Part shown: piece by piece, positions 1 to 8,500 of the stretch
Position numbering within the stretch: the stretch's first letter is position 1
Layout of the letters: each line of letters starts with the position of its first letter
Assembly (NCBI GenBank): GCA_040905475.1
Contig: JBBDRM010000080.1
Span: forward strand, 1 to 32,435
Origin: Actinomycetota bacterium
GTDB taxonomy: Bacteria > Actinomycetota > AC-67
Direction of reading: 5' to 3'
DNA length: 32,435 nt
The notes under the pieces: model-generated
Databases searched by the model: none
The model's input: the letters and a program-made list of their open reading frames with translations, nothing else
What the model was told of the DNA's origin: nothing
Program-made: the position numbers and the translations under genes

Positions 1-161
1 TACGCGCCGGATCCACCGCCGACCCCGCGGAGATCCAGCGCTTCTGCGCCGAGCAGCTCGCCAAGTTCAAGGTGCCCGCCTCGGTGGTGTTCGCCGACAC
101 GCTCCCCCGCAACCCGACCGGCAAGCTGTTGAAACCCCAGCTCCGGGAGCGATACGGATGA
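1..161 (+). CDS. AMP-dependent acyl-CoA synthetase/ligase, C-terminal end (partial)
   Basis: Only the last 52 codons lie in the window, read in the frame that starts at base 3 and stops with TGA at 159-161. The peptide has the end of an ANL-superfamily ligase C-terminal domain: LAKFKVPASV, then LPRNPTGKLLK, where the Lys after PTG is the family's adenylation lysine. These enzymes join a carboxylic acid to CoA through an acyl-AMP intermediate. The stop overlaps the ATG of the KAS III-like gene (ATGA), so the two are translationally coupled. The acyl substrate cannot be told from this fragment. Confidence 0.9.
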   Translation, partial: RAGSTADPAEIQRFCAEQLAKFKVPASVVFADTLPRNPTGKLLKPQLRERYG

Positions 162-1165
162 GCGCCCGCGTGTTCATCGCCGACCTCGGGATGTACGTGC
201 CCGAGCGGTTCGAGTCGGCCGCCGAGATCTCGGGTGCCAGCGGCATCCCCGAGCAGGTGCTCATCGAGAAGTTCGGGCTCGCCGGCAAGCACCGCGCACG
301 CCCCGACGAGCACGTCTCCGAGATGTGCGTCTCGGCCGCCCGCGCGGTCGTCGAGCGCAACGGCGCCGACTCGATCGACGCGGTGATGTACTTCGGGTCG
401 CACTGGAAGGACCACATGGTCTGGCAGGTCGCGCCTGCGGTCCAGGAGGCGCTCGGGATCGACGGGTTCGCGTTCGAGGCGATCAACTCCAGCGCCGGCG
501 CGCCGGTCGCGCTGAAGATCGCGCGGGACATGCTCGTAGCCGATGAATCGCTTCGGTCGATCCTGATGGTCGCCGCCTCGCGCGAGTCGGGGATCATCGA
601 CTACACCAACCCGCGTTCGCGCTTCGCGTACAACTTCGGGGATGGAGCCGTGGCCGCACTGCTGCGCCGCGATCACGGCAACGGCGAGATCCTGGCCTCG
701 TCGCTCATGTCCGACGGGTCGTTCGCCTACCACGTCCACGTCCCGGCAGGCGGCAGCGCCCACCCCGCCGGCCACGAGACCGTGGACGCTGGGATGCACT
801 TCCTCGACGTGATCGACGGCGTGGAGATGAAGCGCCGCCTCGACCCGATCACGATCAAGCGTTTCGTCGAGGTCGCGCGCGACGCCGTCGAGCGCAGCGG
901 GCACGATCTCGCCGACCTGGACTGGTTCCTCCCGATCCACATGAAGCGCTCGATCCACGACGCGCTCTGCGCCGAGCTCGGCGTCGCCTTCGAGCGGTCG
1001 GTCTACCTCGACCATCACGGGCACATGAGCGCGGTCGACCCGCTGCTGTCGCTGTGCATGCTGCGCGACCAGGGCCGGCTCGCGGACGGCGACCTGATCT
1101 TGCTCCTCGCCGCCGGGACCGGGTACACGTGGGGAGCGACGATGGTCCGCTGGGGACGCTCGTAG
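158..1165 (+). CDS. KAS III (FabH)-like protein with Ser in place of the catalytic Cys
   Basis: A 335-residue protein with the thiolase fold of 3-oxoacyl-ACP synthase III, of normal family length. Visible landmarks are the nucleophile loop EAINSSAGAP (107-116), the FGDGA signature (160-164), a catalytic-type His261 in LPIHMKR and the C-terminal HGHMSA loop (287-292). Two of the three FabH catalytic residues differ: the Cys position is Ser112 and the usual Asn of HGNTS is His289. From knowledge of the family, KAS III homologues with a Ser nucleophile (for example DpsC of daunorubicin synthesis) act as acyltransferases or starter-unit loaders. A classic Cys-type condensation is therefore unlikely. 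The gene is flanked by two acyl-CoA ligases that could supply its acyl donor. The start is fixed by the 4-base overlap with the upstream gene. Its substrate is unknown. Confidence 0.85.
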   Translation: MSARVFIADLGMYVPERFESAAEISGASGIPEQVLIEKFGLAGKHRARPDEHVSEMCVSAARAVVERNGADSIDAVMYFGSHWKDHMVWQVAPAVQEALGIDGFAFEAINSSAGAPVALKIARDMLVADESLRSILMVAASRESGIIDYTNPRSRFAYNFGDGAVAALLRRDHGNGEILASSLMSDGSFAYHVHVPAGGSAHPAGHETVDAGMHFLDVIDGVEMKRRLDPITIKRFVEVARDAVERSGHDLADLDWFLPIHMKRSIHDALCAELGVAFERSVYLDHHGHMSAVDPLLSLCMLRDQGRLADGDLILLLAAGTGYTWGATMVRWGRS

Positions 1166-1178
1166 AGGGGGTTCCACG

Positions 1179-2783
1179 ATGGCGATGATGGAGACACCGC
1201 TCAACGCTTGGATGATGTTCGCGCATGCGCCGACCCACTACGCCGACACCGAGGTCGTGACCAAGACCGGCCCCGACGAGCTCCACCGCTACACCTACGC
1301 CGATTTCGCGAAACGCGCGCAGCAGCTGATGCACGCGCTCGACAAGCTCGACATCGGAGAAGGCGAGCGGGTCGCGACGCTGGCCTGGAACACCTACCGC
1401 CACCTCGAGTGCTACTTCGCGGTCCCGTGCACGGCGCGCGTGCTGCACACGCTGAACCTGCGCCTGCACGTCGAGGACCTCGCGTACATCATCGGCCACG
1501 CCGACGACCGCGTGATCTTCGCCGACCCCGACATGCTTCCGATCCTCGAGAAGATCGGAGACGGACTCGCGAAGGTCAAGCACATCATCGTGCTCGACGG
1601 AACCGTGCCGGAGACGACGCTCCCCGATGTGATCGCCTACGAGGACCTGATCGCCGACGAGTCCGACTCGTACGCGCCGAAGGACATCCCGGAATCGACG
1701 CCGCTCGGAATCTGCTACACGTCGGGCACGACCGGGCGGCCGAAGGGCGCCGTGTACACACACCGCTCGACGGTGCTGCACTCCTTCGCGGCCGCGTCGA
1801 CGGGCGGGGTCGGGATCGGCCCACAGGAGTGCGTGCTCCCGATCGTCCCGATGTTCCACGCGAACGCCTGGGGGATGCCGCACGCCTCGACCATGGCCGG
1901 CGCGAAGCAGGTCTTCACCGGGCGGCACCTCGACGCCGCCTCGATCGTCGATCTGCTCGCCGGCGAGCGCGTCACGATCGCCGGCGGTGTTCCGACGATC
2001 TGGCTCGCGGTCGGCGACGAGCTCTCCAAGCGCGGCGTCACAGAGATGCCGGGCCTGAAGCACGTGGTGTGCGGTGGATCGCAGCCGCCGCGCGCGCTGA
2101 TCGAACGGTACGAGCGCGAGTTCGGGATCAACATCATCCAGGCGTGGGGGATGACCGAGACGAACCCGCTCGCGTCGGTCTCGTGGCCGAAGGAGAAGAT
2201 GCGCGACTGGCCCGCGGGAAGGCTCACCGACGCGGTCCGCACGCAGGCGGGGATCCCGGTCCCCGGGATCGACATCTCGATCCGCGACGACGAGGGGAAC
2301 GAGGTCCCGGCCGACGGCGAGGCGATGGGCGAGCTGCTCGTGCGCGGGCCGTGGGTGATCGACTCCTACCTCTACAACGAGGACCCCGATCGGTTCACCG
2401 AGGACGGATGGTTCCGGACCGGCGACGTCGCGGTGCGCTCGGCGGAGGGCTACTTCGTGATCGCCGACCGCACCAAGGACCTGATCAAGTCGGGCGGCGA
2501 GTGGATCTCCTCGGTGGACATGGAAGGCCACATCATGGCGATGCCGGGGATACTGGAGGCGGCCGTGATCGCGATCCCCGACGAGAAGTGGCAGGAACGC
2601 CCGCTGGCCTGCGTCGTGCCGCGTCCCGGTGAGACGATCTCGCTCGAGGAGGTGCGCGACCACCTTGCCGGCCGGGGCTGGGCGAAGTGGCAGCTGCCCG
2701 ACCGCATCGAGGTCATCGAGGCCGTCCCGAAGACGAGCGTCGGAAAGTTCGACAAGAAGGTCCTGCGCGTTCGGTTCGGCTGA
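1179..2783 (+). CDS. Fatty-acid/medium-chain acyl-CoA synthetase (AMP-dependent ligase)
   Basis: A complete 534-residue ANL ligase. Core motifs are the P-loop-like TSGTTGRPKG (about residues 180-189), MFHANAWG, GMTETNP, the GWFRTGDVA hinge region, DRTKDLIKSGGEW, and the C-terminal adenylation lysine in PKTSVGKFDKK. It should activate a carboxylic acid to acyl-CoA using ATP in the cytoplasm. A GAGGGGG ribosome site lies 6-12 bases before the ATG. It follows the KAS III-like gene by 13 bases in the same orientation, so the three genes are probably one transcript that makes or modifies an acyl chain. The closest recognisable type is the FadD/medium-chain group; the exact chain length cannot be read from sequence. 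Confidence 0.92.
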   Translation: MAMMETPLNAWMMFAHAPTHYADTEVVTKTGPDELHRYTYADFAKRAQQLMHALDKLDIGEGERVATLAWNTYRHLECYFAVPCTARVLHTLNLRLHVEDLAYIIGHADDRVIFADPDMLPILEKIGDGLAKVKHIIVLDGTVPETTLPDVIAYEDLIADESDSYAPKDIPESTPLGICYTSGTTGRPKGAVYTHRSTVLHSFAAASTGGVGIGPQECVLPIVPMFHANAWGMPHASTMAGAKQVFTGRHLDAASIVDLLAGERVTIAGGVPTIWLAVGDELSKRGVTEMPGLKHVVCGGSQPPRALIERYEREFGINIIQAWGMTETNPLASVSWPKEKMRDWPAGRLTDAVRTQAGIPVPGIDISIRDDEGNEVPADGEAMGELLVRGPWVIDSYLYNEDPDRFTEDGWFRTGDVAVRSAEGYFVIADRTKDLIKSGGEWISSVDMEGHIMAMPGILEAAVIAIPDEKWQERPLACVVPRPGETISLEEVRDHLAGRGWAKWQLPDRIEVIEAVPKTSVGKFDKKVLRVRFG

Positions 2784-2810
2784 GCGGAATACGGGTAACG
2801 GCCAGGACGT

Positions 2811-2816
2811 TAGGCT
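2811..2816 (+). promoter_or_regulatory. Possible -10 element (TAGGCT) for the VOC gene
   Basis: TAGGCT lies in the 66-base gap between the ligase stop and the VOC start and matches the TAnnnT form seen before several other genes here. No convincing -35 is visible. Initiation here would give a leader of roughly 25-30 bases that carries the GGGAGG ribosome site at about 2839-2844. Confidence 0.35.
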
Positions 2817-2849
2817 TGGTTCAGGCAGCACCCGTCCGGGAGGTTCGTC

Positions 2850-3296
2850 GTGGAAGTCAATGAGCTCGGCCACATCGTTCTCTACGTCCGCGACCTCGAG
2901 CGGTCACGCCACTTCTACCGCGACGTGCTCGGCTGGAACGAGGTCACCGAGCTGGGCGGGTTCGGCGCGATGTTCTCCTCGGGACGGACGCATCACGAAC
3001 TGTTGCTGATCGAGGTCGGGCCCGACGCGACGCCGATCCCGTCGGGTCGGCGCGTGGGCATGTACCACTTCGGGCTGAAGGTCGGCACCACCGACGACGA
3101 ACTCCGCGAGGCGTACGCGACCTTGCAGCGTGAAGGCGTCCCGGTGCTCGGCAGTGCGGACCACCACGTGACGCACAGCCTCTACATCGCCGACCCCGAC
3201 GGCAACGAGATCGAGCTGTACATCGACGTCCAGCCCGAACGCTGGCGCGAAGACCCGACGGTCATCGCCGGAGCCCCGAAGCCGTTGCGCTTGTAG
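2850..3296 (+). CDS. VOC-family protein (glyoxalase / extradiol dioxygenase-like)
   Basis: A 148-residue protein of one vicinal-oxygen-chelate unit (two beta-alpha-beta-beta-beta modules). The N-terminal module begins LGHIVLYVRDLERSRHFYRD and the C-terminal module ends with the metal-site segment DPDGNEIELY. Likely metal ligands are His8, His73 and Glu122, the usual pattern for this fold. Such proteins include glyoxalases, ring-cleaving dioxygenases and epimerases; this one most resembles catechol 2,3-dioxygenase-like single-module proteins, but the substrate is not determinable. Translation starts at GTG 2850, with a GGGAGG site 5 bases upstream. Neighbouring ligase and SRPBCC genes hint at catabolism or a small-molecule pathway. 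Confidence 0.85.
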   Translation: MEVNELGHIVLYVRDLERSRHFYRDVLGWNEVTELGGFGAMFSSGRTHHELLLIEVGPDATPIPSGRRVGMYHFGLKVGTTDDELREAYATLQREGVPVLGSADHHVTHSLYIADPDGNEIELYIDVQPERWREDPTVIAGAPKPLRL

Positions 3297-3305
3297 CTCT
3301 CGACC

Positions 3306-3356
3306 CTGCGATATGTTCTTGCTGCAGAGATCGACACTCATTGTCATCTATCGCAG
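3306..3356. promoter_or_regulatory. Spaced inverted repeat before the SRPBCC gene
   Basis: CTGCGATA (3306-3313) and TATCGCAG (3349-3356) are perfect 8-base inverted copies 35 bases apart, with a smaller GACA/TGTC pair (3333-3336, 3342-3345) between them. The element fills the intergenic gap upstream of the SRPBCC gene and includes TATGTT (3312-3317), a possible -10. It may be an operator for a looped or dimeric regulator, or a hairpin. Only the symmetry is seen; the role is inferred. Confidence 0.35.
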
Positions 3357-3401
3357 CGAGAACTGGATAGGAGCCTCGCCCCGAAGGCAAGGAGATCTGA
3401 A

Positions 3402-3839
3402 TTGGTCGACGTAATCGTCCACATCGACATCGCCCGGCCGCCCGGCGTGGTGGCGGCCTTCGCGATGGAGGCGGAGAACGACCCGCGGTGGATCGGCGGT
3501 ATCTCCAGCGCCCGGCGCCTCACTCCCCCGCCCACCGGCGTGGGCACCCGCGTGGAGCGGATCGCCTCGTTCCGCGGCAAGCGCATCGAGTACGTGATGG
3601 ACGTCGTCGAGCACGTCCCCGGCAAGCGCATCGTGCTCAAGACGGTCAAAGGCCCGTTCCCGATGGAGGTCACCTACGGGTTCGAGGACCGCGACAACGG
3701 CACGCGCGCCTACACCCGCGTCGCCGGCAACCCCCGCGGTTTCTACTGGCTTGCCGGCCCGCTCCTCGCCAGAGGCGTGAAGCGCAACGTCGGCCGCGAC
3801 CTCAAGAATCTGAAGAAGCTACTCGAATCTCAGATCTAG
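3402..3839 (+). CDS. SRPBCC-family protein (polyketide cyclase/START-like fold)
   Basis: A 145-residue single-domain protein. It begins with the strand-helix pattern typical of the SRPBCC hydrophobic-cavity fold (VDVIVHIDIARPPGVVAAFA), has a central region FRGKRIEYVMDVVEHVPGKR, and ends with a long C-terminal helix (RNVGRDLKNLKKLLES). These proteins bind hydrophobic ligands such as polyketides, lipids or steroids; catalysis is not certain. The start is a TTG at 3402, chosen because AAGGAGAT lies 4-5 bases upstream. Its stop shares a CTAG tetranucleotide with the stop of the convergent aldehyde dehydrogenase gene. Confidence 0.8.
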   Translation: MVDVIVHIDIARPPGVVAAFAMEAENDPRWIGGISSARRLTPPPTGVGTRVERIASFRGKRIEYVMDVVEHVPGKRIVLKTVKGPFPMEVTYGFEDRDNGTRAYTRVAGNPRGFYWLAGPLLARGVKRNVGRDLKNLKKLLESQI

Positions 3840-5278
3840 AACGCCGGAATGATCGACTTCGCTTCGGTGTACTCCTCGAGGCCCTCGCGGCCGAACTCGC
3901 GGCCCATCCCCGAGTTCTTGAACCCGCCGAACGGCGCGATGAAGTCCATCAGGTAGCGGTTCACCGCGAGCGTGCCGGTCCGGATCCGCCGCGCGATGTC
4001 GATGGCGTGGTCGGAGTCCTTCGTCCACACGGACCCGGCCAGCCCGTAGTCGCTGTCGTTGGCGATCCGGATCGCGTCCTCTTCGTCCTCGTAGGGGATC
4101 ACGACCAGCACCGGCCCGAAGATCTCTTCCTGCGCGATCCGCATGTCGTTCGAGACCCCGGCGAACAGCGTCGGCTGGACGTACCAGCCCTTGTCGAGCC
4201 CGCTCGGACGGCCGTTGCCGCCGACGACGACGCGCGCGCCCTCTTCCTGGCCGAGCGCGATGTACTTCTCAACCCGCTCCTGCTGGCGCTTCGCGACGAG
4301 CGGCCCGATGTCGGTCGCACGGTCGGCCGGGTCGCCGGTGTTGAGCGCGGACATCATCCCACCGACCGCGTCGACGACTTCGTCGTAGCGGCTCTTCGAG
4401 GCGAGCAGCCGCGTCTGCGCGATGCATGCCTGCCCGTTGTTCATCAGCGACGCGAACTTGAGGTCCTCCATCATCGCGCCGAGGTCGGCGTCGTCGAGGA
4501 TGATCGCCGCCGACTTCCCGCCGAGCTCCAGCGAGAACCGCTTCAGCTGCTCGCCGCAGATCGCGCCGATCTTGCGACCGACCGCCGTCGAGCCGGTGAA
4601 CGAGATCTTGTCGACGCCGGCGTGACGAACCAGGTACTCCCCCACCGCCGGGCCGCCGGGTACGATCGAGACGACGCCCTCGGGGACGCCGGCCTCGACG
4701 AGCCAATCGGCGACGACGTTCATGTCGATCGGCGTCTCGGGCGCCGGCTTGATCACGATCGTGCAGCCGGTGACGAGCGCCGGCGCGAGCTTGTTCATGA
4801 CGTTGAACTGCGGCACGTTCCACGGCGCGACGGCGCCGACGACGCCGACCGGCTCACGCCGGACGATCACCGGCTCGCCGAGCATCCCGACGCGCGTCTC
4901 TTCCCAGTCGAACGTCTCCGCGATGCGGAGGAACGTGGTCAGCATCATCCACGGCGACGGCGCCTGCGCGAGCTCGGAGAAGGTGATCGGCGAGCCCATC
5001 TCCTCGGTGATCAGCGCGGCCAGCTCGCCCATCTTCGAGGCGTAGATCTCGGTGAAGCGCTGGACGATCGCACACCGCTCTTGCGGCGTCATGCGCGGCC
5101 AAGGTCCGTGGTCGAAGGCCTCGCGCGCGGCGGCGACTGCCCGGTCGATGTCCGCCTCGGTCCCGTCGGGAACGCGGGCCATGACCTCCTCGGTGTGGGG
5201 CGAGATCACGTCGATGGTTCCGGTGCCGGCCGGGTCGACCCACTTGCCGCCGATGAAGAGCTTGTCGAAGGTGCGCAC
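3836..5278 (-). CDS. NAD(P)-dependent aldehyde dehydrogenase
   Basis: A 480-residue aldehyde dehydrogenase, the usual family length, oxidising an aldehyde to its carboxylic acid. Visible motifs are the cofactor-binding APWNVPQFNV segment, IKPAPETP, FTGSTAVGRKI, the general-base motif LELGGKS and the catalytic Cys in NNGQACIAQTR, followed by EEIFGPVLVV. The open frame extends a further 45 codons upstream, but the start is placed at GTG 5278 because GAGGAGG sits 6 bases before it and the protein then begins with the family-like MRTFDKLFIGGKWVDP. It follows the ferredoxin gene by 59 bases and is probably the third gene of the regulator-ferredoxin operon. The substrate is unknown. Confidence 0.93.
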   Translation of the reverse strand: MRTFDKLFIGGKWVDPAGTGTIDVISPHTEEVMARVPDGTEADIDRAVAAAREAFDHGPWPRMTPQERCAIVQRFTEIYASKMGELAALITEEMGSPITFSELAQAPSPWMMLTTFLRIAETFDWEETRVGMLGEPVIVRREPVGVVGAVAPWNVPQFNVMNKLAPALVTGCTIVIKPAPETPIDMNVVADWLVEAGVPEGVVSIVPGGPAVGEYLVRHAGVDKISFTGSTAVGRKIGAICGEQLKRFSLELGGKSAAIILDDADLGAMMEDLKFASLMNNGQACIAQTRLLASKSRYDEVVDAVGGMMSALNTGDPADRATDIGPLVAKRQQERVEKYIALGQEEGARVVVGGNGRPSGLDKGWYVQPTLFAGVSNDMRIAQEEIFGPVLVVIPYEDEEDAIRIANDSDYGLAGSVWTKDSDHAIDIARRIRTGTLAVNRYLMDFIAPFGGFKNSGMGREFGREGLEEYTEAKSIIPAF

Positions 5279-5337
5279 GATGGTCCTCCTCGCCGAGGTT
5301 CGTCTCAGGACAGGGTACCGACCGGGGGGCCTCGCTG

Positions 5338-5577
5338 TCAGCGGCGCCTGGGGTTGATCGCCCAGGGGGCCGGGTCGCCCGAATCCTCGACGATGATCGC
5401 TCCGGTCGGACACGACGCGGCCGCGTGACGGAGGATCTCTTCCTCAACGGTCTCGGGATCGAGCACGTCGGCCTTCAGGAACTCGCGTTCGCGCCACCGG
5501 AAGGCCGTCGGGGCGAGGAAGATGCAGGTCCCGGCGCCGATGCATCGCTGGCGGTCGACCACGACCCGCAGCGTCAC
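5338..5577 (-). CDS. Three-cysteine ferredoxin, probably [3Fe-4S], P450-partner type
   Basis: A 79-residue ferredoxin. Cluster ligands are Cys12, Cys18 and Cys56 in CIGAGTC and SCPTGAI. The second Cys of a normal four-ligand motif is missing, which is the pattern of the small [3Fe-4S] ferredoxins that feed electrons to cytochromes P450 in actinobacteria. No P450 gene is in this window. The start is GTG 5577, whose GTGA overlaps the stop of the giant regulator, so translation is coupled. The open frame that runs further upstream is read from the other gene and was not used. An aldehyde dehydrogenase follows, suggesting an oxidation pathway. Confidence 0.88.
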   Translation of the reverse strand: MTLRVVVDRQRCIGAGTCIFLAPTAFRWREREFLKADVLDPETVEEEILRHAAASCPTGAIIVEDSGDPAPWAINPRRR

Positions 5578-8500
5578 ACGATCCCCTCTCGCAGAGCGGC
5601 GGTCGCGGCTTGGCCGCGGGTCGTCGCGCCGATCGCCTCGAAGATGCGCGCGACCTCCTCGGCGACCTCCTGCTCGTCCCTGCCTTCCGCCTGAGCGATC
5701 TCTTTGTTCGTCTGCCCCGCCATGACGCGGCGCAGCATCTCGACCTCGTCGAGGCTCAGCCCGGCGGGAACCGCCGCGCCGGAGGGCAGCATCCGAACCG
5801 CTTCGTCGCCACCGACCAGCGTCATCAGCTCGCTCATCAACGGGGTGCTGAGCCAGCGGGCACGGATCGAGTCGTCGGACGTCTGGAACAGCGCCATGAC
5901 CACGTCGCCGCGCATCTGCATCCGGAACTCGGCGACGTGTGGGTCCTCGACATCGCTGGTTGCTCGCGCGACGAGCAGGCGCGGATCGGTGTGCAGGAAG
6001 GCGAAGAACTGCCGGATCCGCCGGAACTCCGCGATCGAAGCCAGCGCTTGCTCGAGGGCGGCCACGGCATCTCCGCGAGCGAGGGCGATCTGAGCGAGGG
6101 CGGCGTAGCCCTCCGCTTCGAACCACGCGTCCGAAGTGGGGAGCGCCTTCGCCATGCGCAGGGTTTCCTGTGCCCAGCCCTCGGCGCGCGCGAGCAGATC
6201 GGGATCTCCTTGATCGGCGCCCAGCCGCGCTCCATGGACCGCGAGCGACGCCAGTACCTCGGTTCGTCCCGCCGGCGAGCCGCGTTCGGTCGCCAACGAC
6301 AACGCCCGCTCGAGATGCCGCTGCATGCCCGCCGCGTCGCCGTCCGCAGCGCGCACCATGCCGCGCCATGTGTCGAGCTGGCGGTCGGGCAGGGCGTCCA
6401 GCCTCGAAAGGGCCGCCGCTCCGGCCTTGTCGAGCCACGCGTCCGCCTCCGGTATCTGGTCCAGCATCGTGTAGGTGAGGGCGACGCCGCCCGCCGCGTA
6501 GAGCTCCAAAGCGCTGTTCCCCAGCGCGCGAGCGGCTTCGTACGCCTCCGTCCCGCGGATGAGCGCCAGGTCGAGCGGACCGTGCGAGCGCGCGTACACC
6601 TGGATCGAGAAGAGCATGTAGGCGTCGCTCTCAGCGCGTTCGCTCTCGCTCGTGAGCCGCTTCAGATTTCGCCGCAACAGGCGGATCTGCTCGATGCGGC
6701 CGGCGTGGCCGTGCCGGGTCTCTTCCAGGATGTTGGCGTACGCCAGCGCGATCAGGCTCGACATCAACCCCCGCTGGTCGCCCAGCCGCTCATACGCCTC
6801 GACCGCCTCGGTCAAGATCGCCCGGGTTTCTTCGAATCCTTCGCGGATCTCGGGGATCTCACGAGGATCCCCCGTGGGGTCGGCGAAGAGATCGGGGTTG
6901 TGCTCGAGCATCTCGAGCACGAACTTGCGGCCCTGTCCGAACCGGATCACGCCCTGCTCCCGCCGCACCGCAGCCCACATCGGCTCGTCGCCGAGCTGCG
7001 TGGCGAGCTCGAGCGCCCGGTCGTATGCCTCGCCGGCGGCGTCGACGTCCACCAAGCTCGTTTCGGGACTGAACGACTCGCCCATCGCGCGCTGCAGCTG
7101 CGCCTGCCCGAGCTCAAGGCACGCGCGCAGCTCGGCCCGCAGGTCCCCGCGCTCGACCGCCGTCGCCCTCGCGGCCAGCGCGATCTCGGCGGCGCGCTCG
7201 TAGTCCTCCGTCTGGCGCGTCGCGCTCGCGCGGCGGAGCGTCGCCTCGAGCTCGAGCGCGTCGTCGCCGAGCGCGCGGGCGAGCGCAGACATCTCGGCGA
7301 GCGTTGCGATCCGCTCCTCGGCCCGCCCGAGCGCCTCCAGCGCCTCATCCCGGAGCCGGAGCAACTCGGCGCGATCCTCCGGAGACTGGGCCGCGCCGCG
7401 CGCGAGGTCTGCGGCGCGAAGAGCCTCTTCGGGCGCGAAGGTCTTCAACGAGTCGCGCGCGGTCTGGATCGAGTAGCGGACGCCCTGATCCTGCTCGCCC
7501 GCCTCGAGGAAGTGGAACGCCAGGGTGGCGATGCAGATCGCGCCTTCGTCGAGCCCGGTCTCCAGCTTGCGCGCCAGCGCACCGTGGATCTTGCGCCGGC
7601 GCTGGCGCGGCACCTGGGCGATCAAGGCGGATCGGATCTCGTCGTGCGTGAAGGCGTAGTCGTTGGCCGAGCCTTCGGGCAGCTCGATGATCAGGTTGGC
7701 CTCGATCGCAGGCTCGAGAGCGTCGGCGAGCTGCATCACGCTCGGGCGCTCCTCGGCGTTGAAGGCCGCGAGGACGTCGCGAAGCTGGGAGAGCGGGAAC
7801 CGGCGACCGATCACGGCCGCGTCCGAGACGATCTGCCGGGCCTCGGGTGCGAGCTGAGCGAGACGCCGCTCGATCAGGATCTGGACGTTCGGCGCCACCG
7901 TGGATCGCGCGGCCTGTGACAGCTCCAGTTGCCCGCCGACGACCTGCATCAACCCCGCGTCGCGGAACGAGCGCGCGAACTCGACGATGAAGAACGGCAC
8001 GCCCTCGCCGCGGGCGTGCAGCGCGGCGGCAGCCTCCTGACTGACCGGCGTGCCGAGCAAGTGCCCGAGAAGCTCGGCGGTTTCGGCACGCGTCAGTCGC
8101 TCGAGCTTGGTCCGGCGGGCGAGCCCCATCCGTTCGAGGTCGGCGACGAGCGTCGTCGCCGCACCCACGCCGGGCCCGGAGTCGGGACGTTGCGCCAGCA
8201 TGATGAAGATCGGGCTGCTCGACGAAGTACGGACGATGTAGCGGATGAGTTTCAGGCTGTCCTCGTCGGCCCATTGGAGGTCGTCGAAGAAGAGCGCGAT
8301 CGGTTGCGACTCGGCGATCGTTCGGATCGCGACCGTGGCCACGTCGTACACGCGGAGCATCTGCTCGGCCGGCTGAAGTCCGGTCTCCACCTGTCCGCGT
8401 CCCGACACGACGTCGCGCGCGCGCTCGAGCACCTCTCTGGCCATCGCCCGGTCGGCGAGGGTCTGGATCGAAACCGAGGTGAGCAGCGTGCGCAAGATGA

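Noticed and set aside
855-2873. 672-codon minus-strand open frame opposite the KAS III and ligase genes
   Set aside because: Arg/Asp/His-rich, low-complexity translation with no motif; it is the antisense shadow of high-GC coding DNA whose plus-strand genes have clear families.
5610-7919. 769-codon plus-strand open frame opposite the giant regulator
   Set aside because: No family features; codon composition is that of an antisense shadow, while the minus strand encodes clear cyclase, ATPase and HTH motifs.
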